Assembly: GCA_907163345.1 (NCBI GenBank)
Contig: CAJQUN010000040.1
Coordinates: forward strand, 992,001-1,056,000
DNA length: 64,000 nucleotides
Direction of reading: 5' to 3'
Source: Haberlea rhodopensis
Taxonomy: Eukaryota; Streptophyta; Magnoliopsida; Lamiales; Gesneriaceae
This document shows positions 57,191 through 64,000 of the stretch, one piece after another; position 1 is the first letter of the stretch, and every line of letters starts with the position of its first letter. The notes under the pieces were generated by a model, which saw only the letters and a program-made list of their open reading frames with translations, was not told where the DNA came from and did no database searches. The translations under genes and the position numbers were made by a program.

Positions 57191-57882
57191 AGCAGTGTTT
57201 TGAAAATCGGACCGGACATAAAATCGATGCTCTTAATGGTTACATGTTCGATCGATTGAACCACTGGTTCAACCGGTGATGACGTCAGCATTATATAATA
57301 TCTATTTTATTTTTTCTAAAATACATATATAATGTATTTGCTATAATTTCAAATTGTTTATAATAAAAAATATTATTACGCCTACATTACATGTCAAACT
57401 TAAAAAATCAGATCAAACCAAATGTCAAACATAAAATAAAAACAATAAAACATCTCAAAAACCACAAGCGATACCCAAAAAGAACAATGTTACAAAATCA
57501 TAAAAAAAAAAAATTATGAAATGATTCACATATTTTATAATACGATAAACTAAATAGATTATATATAATATACAAGACACATTTATGAAATTATATGGAT
57601 TTTTTGTACATACATGAAATATTATTTCGTAATTATTTCAATAACAATAAATTATATATAATATATTTTTGTTCTAAAAATTTGATTTATAATTTTAACA
57701 AAAAAAAATTACAATTTTTAAAATGTATGTGTATAATTATATGTAACTAGAATTATTAATATTACATATAATCTGGGGGAAGACGGCGTATATCGAACAA
57801 AAAAGTGGCATGAATGTAATTAGAAATTGATCTGAAATGATACCGAATTTTATGTTCGGATCGATTTTGAAAACACTAGCTC
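57191..57882. mobile_element. Inverted-repeat element nested in the MULE-like element
   Basis: AGTGTTTTGAAAATCGGACC at the left and its approximate reverse complement (GATCGATTTTGAAAACACT) at the right, flanked by AGC on both sides (a possible 3-bp duplication). About 690 bp, non-coding, AT-rich core. Class uncertain. Confidence 0.6.
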
Positions 57883-58548
57883 GGGGTACACATGTTCGTA
57901 ATTGGTTGTCGTTCTCGGCACTAATAAAATTATAATAATAATAATCCACAAGTAGAGAGAGTGCTCCCGTGCTGAGAGCAACCTCTAATGGCGCCTCGTT
58001 ACCAACTCATCGGCCATGATCGTAGGCAGAACATGCCCCACGATTTAATATTTTTATAATAATAATAATAATAATTATTATTATTATTATTATTATAATT
58101 ATTCTTATTATAATCTGTTTTTACAAAAATTGGATTGCCTTTATGTGTGTAAGCATGTGATCTGCTCATATATATATGTTTAGAATGAGTTGTCATGTTC
58201 GACAAGACCTAAATGCAAATTCTATTGTTTTTATTTTTATTATTTATAATTATAATTATAATTATAATTATTATATTATGTACGTATATATATATATATA
58301 TGTTTATGTATATATGTATGAATATTATATGATATTAATATATGATATATATTATAAAATATTATATTATTATTATAATATTAAATTTTTGAAATCGTTA
58401 CTTTGAGTAACGATTTCAACTTTTAAAAAGTTGAAATCGTCACTCAAAGTAACGATTTACCTTAATTACGTAATTTAATTTATTTTACGGTAATTTATAA
58501 ATGTTTATTTTTTTTAATAATAGTTTTAAAAATAAGTCGTGTTATTTA

Positions 58549-58733
58549 TGATATTGTGATTACAATTGCAAGCCATAAGCCCAACGGAAAATTCTAGCGT
58601 ACATTGGGAGTAATGTGGAAAACATTACCATATATGAACAATATGACTACGTATATCGTTTGAGTCATTGCATGATATGGACCACACCATCTAATGATTA
58701 TATCTATACTGAAAGAAATCTCAGTGTGGATTA
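58549..58733. other. Short spacer
   Basis: Nothing recognised. Confidence 0.4.
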
Positions 58734-58741
58734 GAATTTCC

Positions 58742-59146
58742 TAAGAGTGCTTAATGGGTCGGGTCAGCCCGCAACTGGTCTGGAACCAAACCAATCTAGC
58801 CCGGTACGAAACCAGATCGGGCTAACTGGTCCAAAATCGATAAGTTACCAGTGTGGATCGGTTCTAATATTCCAGACCGATAGCTTTCCGGTTCAAGGTC
58901 TATCGGTTTCGATTCCGGAACCTGTCATTTTTTAAAAAAATAAATGGTTAAAAAAGGTAATCCACTTCCACGCTCCCACCTAATTTTATTTTTTTTTAAA
59001 CTTCAATTTGAGTTACTGGTTTTGGGTTGGACTCGGTACCAACCTGGAATCGGTGACCCACAAGCCTGATCCGATTTCCAACCAGATTGGTCCAGTTCCA
59101 AGAAACCTGAGTTGGAACCGGTTCAATCCAGTCCCGTAATACCCTA
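58742..59146. mobile_element. hAT-type non-autonomous element, 405 bp
   Basis: TAAGAGTGCTTAATGGGTCG to GTAATACCCTA; flanks GAATTTCC (58734-58741) and AAATTTCC (59147-59154) match at 7 of 8. GGTTC/CCGG-rich ends. Start resembles the element at 62372 (TAGGGGTGCTTAACGG). Confidence 0.82.
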
Positions 59147-59154
59147 AAATTTCC

Positions 59155-59744
59155 CCATATAAACACCCATGTTGCCATATCCTATGATCCATGCTCTACC
59201 GGGAATGATATGCTCCACCACAGGGGAGGAGGTAGGGGGTTATATATATACTGATTAGCCTTTGCTCATATTTCAAAATTATCCATAGTTTATTTAGTTG
59301 TTTTCCATTTATTTATATTAATCTATATATATTATTAGTTATTTAAATTTAAACCAATTGAGCAAATTGTTTTCTTTTTTTACAAAAAATGGATTTGAGA
59401 CATAATTTCATGAATGATTTCCTAAAATTGACCCAAACCAAGGGTCGGCTACCTTAAATCACCACGTGTCCATGCAACACCATTTTTAATTACATCCCAA
59501 ACTTTAGACAACAAACACACTGAACATGACGTGACAAGCACAACATTTATAAAAAAAAAGTGGTTTAAAATTAATTTTCAAGAAAAAATAAATAAGATTT
59601 AAAGTTACAAGATAATTTATCTTTGCAATTTTATAAAAAAAAAAACTTCTCAAAAGTGGTGGTTAGTAAAATATTTCTTAAAATTAAATTATTTTATTAT
59701 CTTATCTAAATATATATTCATATTAATCGTTTATAAACTTTTTT
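59155..59744. other. AT-rich spacer
   Basis: Nothing recognised. Confidence 0.4.
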
Positions 59745-59749
59745 TTAGT

Positions 59750-59840
59750 AACATCAAGATTTTGGTCTAATGGTTGTCATCTATTTCCCAATATAAGAGG
59801 TCTCGAGTTTGAATACTTCTCCCTTCCCTGATTAATATTT
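59750..59840 (+). repeat. tRNA-derived SINE head
   Basis: TGGTCTAATGG (A box, 59763-59773) and GGTCTCGAGTTTGAATA (B box, 59799-59815) at tRNA spacing, followed by CTTCTCCCTTCCC as in plant tRNA-derived SINEs. The body and 3' end are not delimited. Confidence 0.55.
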
Positions 59841-60254
59841 GTTTTTTTCTCCGAAAACCATTATAGTAGAAAAATATTTTTAAAATTAAATAATTATGTA
59901 TCTAGACCACAATATAATTTTTTTAATGCCATATTAAATATATATGCATATAAAATAGCTAGCCCACCTTACTTGTTACTCTTATAATGATTTTTTAATC
60001 AAAAGCTGATGCCATAATCATGGGATGTCAAAACCTAAGCTTCAACTCATCCTTAATCTATACTATATTGATATCATGCACGTATTACGTGTTTATATAA
60101 TTTTTTTTCTTAGTTTCATTAATTTCTGTAATTAGTTTGTACAATATGGATAGTTTTGTAATTTGCTGTGGAACATAATAATAGTACGAGAATTTATAAT
60201 TTGTAAAATACGGATAAATAATATTATAATTATCCCAACTACATCATCGAACTC
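59841..60254. other. AT-rich spacer
   Basis: Nothing recognised. Confidence 0.4.
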
Positions 60255-60460
60255 CAGGGACGAACCTACATAATCTGGTGGATGGACGACTGCTCCTAAA
60301 AAAAAATTTATTATCCTTGAGTGGAATTAAAAAAAAATTACATTTTACCCTCTAAATTATAGTTTAACCTTTCCTCTATTTTTTATATTATTATTATCAT
60401 TTGCTCATCTTTGAACAAAAATTGAAAATTCATCCTTTTTCGAAGTTTGTTCCTCCCGGA
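60255..60460. mobile_element. Small hAT-like remnant
   Basis: Starts CAGGGACGAACCTACATAAT with a degraded inverted end (GTTTGTTCCTCCCG). Interior phrases (TACATTTTACCCTCTAAATT) match the CAGGGGC-type elements. No clear target duplication. Confidence 0.4.
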
Positions 60461-62363
60461 ATTGAGTTATCGGAGCCGAGCTAGGGATGGTCGTTAACGG
60501 GCACCCACCACTTTTCATGAAAATACACATATATGGCTTTGTCAACAGAAATGTAAAAGCAGGGTTCCTCTATTAATTTATTTTGGTCGATTTTTAATAG
60601 TTGTAACATACAGCGTGACGTAGAATATAGCAGAAGATTTCACTTGTTTTTACAGGTCTCATCAAAGATAACAATAATTAATTTAGCGTAAAATAAAATA
60701 TTATTCCAACAAAAAATATTATAGATTTTTTTTTGTGGGGCACCCAGTGACAAAGGGATGATACTGGAGAATGAAGAGAATCTTTTGACGAAAAAATCGA
60801 ACCCACATTAAGGATAATATCTTTAGTGTAGATTCAATAATACAAAATGTGTATATATTATATTTTTACATGGTCTTCATAAGTGGACTCTGAAAAAATA
60901 CATGGTAAGCAAAAAAATATTAATATAAAAAATAAAAGACAAAACAAAGTTTAAGTAGTTAAATATAATTTTAAAAGGGGCTAACAGTAATTTTGATAAG
61001 AGATGACACTTGTCCTCTCTTGCTTCAATGTGATTCCACCGTTGGTCATACATATCGTTTGATGTTATTTTTAAGGATGGTATTCTTAAGTTGATATCTT
61101 GGGATATGTGCCCTCATAATTTTTTTTGGAAAAATTAAAAAAATCATCTAATTTGGTCTAAATTTCACTTTACATCAATTGCTTGGAAAATTTTAGTTTA
61201 CATGCTCAACTTTCATAAATTGTAACGTTTTTCATCATCTTGACTCGATTTGATATTTATCGAAGATTCATCACCACATTGCATCCTCAAACATAGAGCC
61301 CCTTAAGCTAGCTATTGCAAGTTTTTAAAACTTTAAAAGGGTATCAAAATTATCTAGTTGTTTGATTTCGAAAAGAATGGAATTTTGACACCCAAAAAAT
61401 TTATTTTGATTTTTTTAAAAAATTTACAATAACTAAGTTAAGAGGCTCCAAGGTTGAGGATGTATATCGATAATGAATGTGGAGATAAATTTCTGATAAA
61501 AATATCAAACCGAATCAAAAAAATCCAAAGGGTTACAGTTTATGAAAGTTGAGAATGTAAATTATAATTTTTTAAATAATAGCTACAAAAGTAAAATTTG
61601 TATTTAAGCTATAGGATATTTCTGTAATTTTTTTTTTCTTGTCTTTTATAAAAACGGACACATACATATAATAAGATGTCTCCTTCAAGCACCGTTGCAG
61701 TAAACGTGGCAATTCCTAAATTTCCTGAGGCCATCCTATGCTTGACACGACTTGTCTGTATCACTTCCACTTACTTGCTAAAACTATTATTTTTTATATG
61801 ATATATTTAAAAATTAAGTGTTATCCCATTAATACACGGCAGAGAATTTTCAGGATTTGTATTTACTTTTCTTCAGCTATGTTATCTTTTATTTTTATTT
61901 TTTTATTTTTGCTGTTTTCAAAACATATTTATTTTTGAAAATAAAAATAAAGAATCTGTCAATCTGATAAAAAGTTTTTTTATCTAAGTGCTATATATTT
62001 TTAATATAGATATATATTATATGAAATGGATTAATGATTCCATATTGTTTATATGTTGCTAGCTTTTTTAATTTATGCCTGGCATTTTTATATCTAAATA
62101 GAACAGAATATAATAATAAGCTTATTTATTGAAGTGGTAAAAGTTTAAGTGAATAATAATAATAAATAATCATAATAATATGTTTATTAGTACATGGCTA
62201 AATTCACTCCTTAATCTTATCATAAAATTATCAATCATACAAAATCATAAATTCATTGTATTTTTATCCGCACAAAATCAAAGATTAATATTGGACGAGA
62301 CACTATAAATATAGCTATGATGAACTGATACAAGATGCGACCAATTTTCAATAATATGAATAT
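60461..62363. other. AT-rich spacer with a TAGGGATGG scrap
   Basis: TAGGGATGGTCGTTAACGGG at about 60482 looks like a hAT-type end without a partner. The rest has no recognisable gene, RNA or bounded element. Confidence 0.35.
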
Positions 62364-62371
62364 GCTCAGAA

Positions 62372-63207
62372 TAGGGGTGCTTAACGGATCCAACCAGTTC
62401 GATCCGATCCGAAACAGGCCTGTTCTGGTTCCGGTCCCCACCCTTTTCTTTTTATTATTATTATTTTTTAAAAAAAACTAACCGGTTTCTGTTCGGAACC
62501 GTTACCGGACCGATAAACCGATGGTGCTACCAGCTCCAATCCGTGGAACCACTTAGCCCGTTTTTGGTTGAGAATGGGGCTAGGGATGGCAATGGGACGG
62601 GTCCAACCGGGTTTGGTTTGGACCCGCTTCAACCGGGTTTGGAAGCGGGGCGGGGCGGGTCCTTGGATTGGCCGAACCCGACACGGACCCTCCCCGCTAT
62701 ACATTTTTAATTTTTTTTAAAAAAAATATGATATTGATTATACATTTTACTTCTTTGATTGAACAATAAAGTGTCATTATTTAATTTTATATCAAAATTC
62801 ATGTGTTCATGTTTAAAAAGTTGGGCATTTTGAAGGAAATAAGAGCAAATTAATAAATATTTAGTAGTTTAAAGATAGTTTTACAATGTTTATTATAAAT
62901 ATTTACTAGAGAAAACATGAAATTTAATCACAAAACTCGATTTTTGTGTTTCAAAATTGATTTCTAGCTAATTTTTTTTTTTAAAAAAATAAAAAATAAA
63001 AAAAAACTGGAATTACGGCGGGACGGGTAAACCCGCCGGGTTCGCGGGTCTAAGCGGGGCGGGGCGGGTCCGGGATTTATATGTAGCGGGGCGGGTCGTG
63101 GGATTGGCCAAACCAGTCACATACCCGACCCGTTGCCATTCCTAAATGGGGCTAACCAGTTCGGTTTCGCCCGGGTCCGCATTGTCCCGGCCCGATAAGC
63201 AGCCCTA
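62372..63207. mobile_element. hAT-type element interrupted by another hAT-type element
   Basis: TAGGGGTGCTTAACGGATCC to AAGCAGCCCTA with the exact 8-bp duplication GCTCAGAA (62364-62371 and 63208-63215). After removing the nested element its own length is about 264 bp. Confidence 0.9.
62581..63144. mobile_element. Nested hAT-type element, 564 bp
   Basis: TAGGGATGGCAATGGGACGG to TTGCCATTCCTA with the exact 8-bp duplication AATGGGGC (62573-62580 and 63145-63152), inside the element at 62372-63207. Same family as 45042-45590 but inverted relative to it. Confidence 0.92.
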
Positions 63208-63215
63208 GCTCAGAA

Positions 63216-64000
63216 CAACTCACTATTTCGAAAACATTTTACAGCATTGCTCACTTGTTACATCCGATCAGTTAAGGATCAACGAGTGTTACCCAAAATA
63301 ACTGAACAGTTCAAAGATCAAATCATCAGAAGAGTGATTATTTTTATGTTTATCATATTTCTATCTGATTAAGTTTGAAGAAGTGTTATATGAGTTTTAG
63401 TTGTGAGGCAACTAAACTGGGTTTGTGTATAAATTAAATTCTTTTGGAGTATACCTTCCATTTAAGGAAGAAATAGAGACGTAGAATGATTCAATCTTAA
63501 AACTTTTCATAAAAAACTTGTGAATCGAAGTTTTTATTCAATCCCCTTCTAAATACTTTGCAGATCCTAACAAACTTAATGTGCAGTTTCGGACGATTGT
63601 CGACTCTTAAGCGATCTTCACACAGAAAAGAGTCTGAGCAAGTAGAAATTATGACAATGAACCCGATTTTCTAACACAATTAAACGTCCATAGATAATAA
63701 TTACTATATTTAAATTTTAAAAAAATTAACAACATAAACAAATTTGTTCACAAAAATTAACATTTGATTAAAAAAAATCATTGAATCCCTAAAAAATATA
63801 GTAGAAATTTTAGGCCAAAAATGAAGGAATAGACAAGGAATGATATATACAGTTAAACATCTAAATTAATAGACTTGTGATTATCAAAATCCTATTAATT
63901 TAACGAATATTAAATTATCGATGTTAATAATTATTAATTTATAGATAATCAATATAAGAACATGCTTTTTAGAGAATATGAATGAACCGTTAAATGATAC
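63216..64000. other. Right-edge spacer with an LTR-like scrap
   Basis: AAGTTTTTATTCAATCCCCT TCTAAATACTTTGCAGATCC then TAACA (63528-63571) looks like the end of a Copia-type LTR, without a partner in the window. The rest is AT-rich with nothing recognised. Confidence 0.3.

Larger units (their letters stand above)
56600..58538. mobile_element. MULE-like non-autonomous element with roughly 600-bp inverted arms
   Basis: The left arm (56600-57190) and the reverse complement of the right arm (57920-58538) align from the edge inwards: GGGTTATTTTT/GACTTATTTTT ends, a GAATTACC(A/G)TAAAATAA block, a long palindrome, ATATAT/AAT repeats, GTATTTGGGTCTTG/GCATTTAGGTCTTG, and AAATCGTGGG(A/G)CATGTTCTG followed by CCTACGATCATGG. 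It is flanked by TGTTATTTA (56591-56599 and 58540-58548), a 9-10-bp duplication typical of Mutator-like elements. No transposase. The centre is occupied by a second inverted-repeat element. A transcript across it would fold into a very long hairpin. Confidence 0.8.

Noticed and set aside
57191..57882. CACTA-type (En/Spm) element, because of a 3-bp flanking repeat
   Set aside because: The ends read AGTG...CACT, the inverse of the CACTA...TAGTG arrangement, and no subterminal repeats or transposase were seen.
58176..58406. Tyr/Ile-rich 76-codon frame
   Set aside because: It is a translation of AT microsatellite in the MULE-like arm.

Overview
The window looks like nuclear DNA from a flowering plant, probably a eudicot. 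It is AT-rich, has plant-type spliced genes (WRKY, QALGGH zinc finger, VTI1-type SNARE), uses initiator-tRNA-Met primer sites in its LTR retroelements, and most of its length is transposable-element (TE) sequence of different ages. No species can be fixed from the sequence.

Host genes are few. A VTI1-type v-SNARE first coding exon lies at 1158-1254 (minus). A WRKY57 orthologue with three coding exons runs 19020-23394 (plus). An intronless four-finger C2H2 repressor-type gene with an EAR motif lies at 26451-28016 (minus). A U1 snRNA gene or recent pseudogene (5049-5213, plus) has a recognisable snRNA promoter and sits between the arms of a long inverted repeat. Unassigned exon-like pieces lie at 7032-7364.

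Layout: 1-1.5 kb SNARE 5' end; 1.85-4.43 kb degenerate LINE (minus); 4.44-5.8 kb inverted-repeat element with U1; 8.1-15.9 kb a three-level LTR nest (a solo LTR containing another solo LTR, which contains a complete gag-only element in the opposite orientation; each level has its own 5-bp target duplication); 16.5-18.8 kb TE debris; 19-23.4 kb WRKY57 with a LINE fragment in intron 2; 26.4-28.6 kb zinc-finger gene; 29.6-30.75 kb LINE 3' end; 31-36 kb hAT-type non-autonomous elements; 36.3-43.6 kb broken Copia elements in both orientations; 43.68-44.31 kb an intact 630-bp TRIM; 45-47.6 kb two hAT-type elements; 48.8-55.5 kb a young full-length Ty3/gypsy-type element with gag but almost no pol; 56.6-58.5 kb a MULE-like element with roughly 600-bp inverted arms; 58.7-63.2 kb more hAT-type elements and a tRNA-like SINE.

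The host genes do not form a pathway. Points of interest are the inverted-repeat-flanked U1 gene, two unrelated gag-only LTR elements, a TRIM whose LTR carries an snRNA-type promoter motif and shares an internal motif with the gypsy LTR, and TE boundaries that can be set to the base from target duplications.
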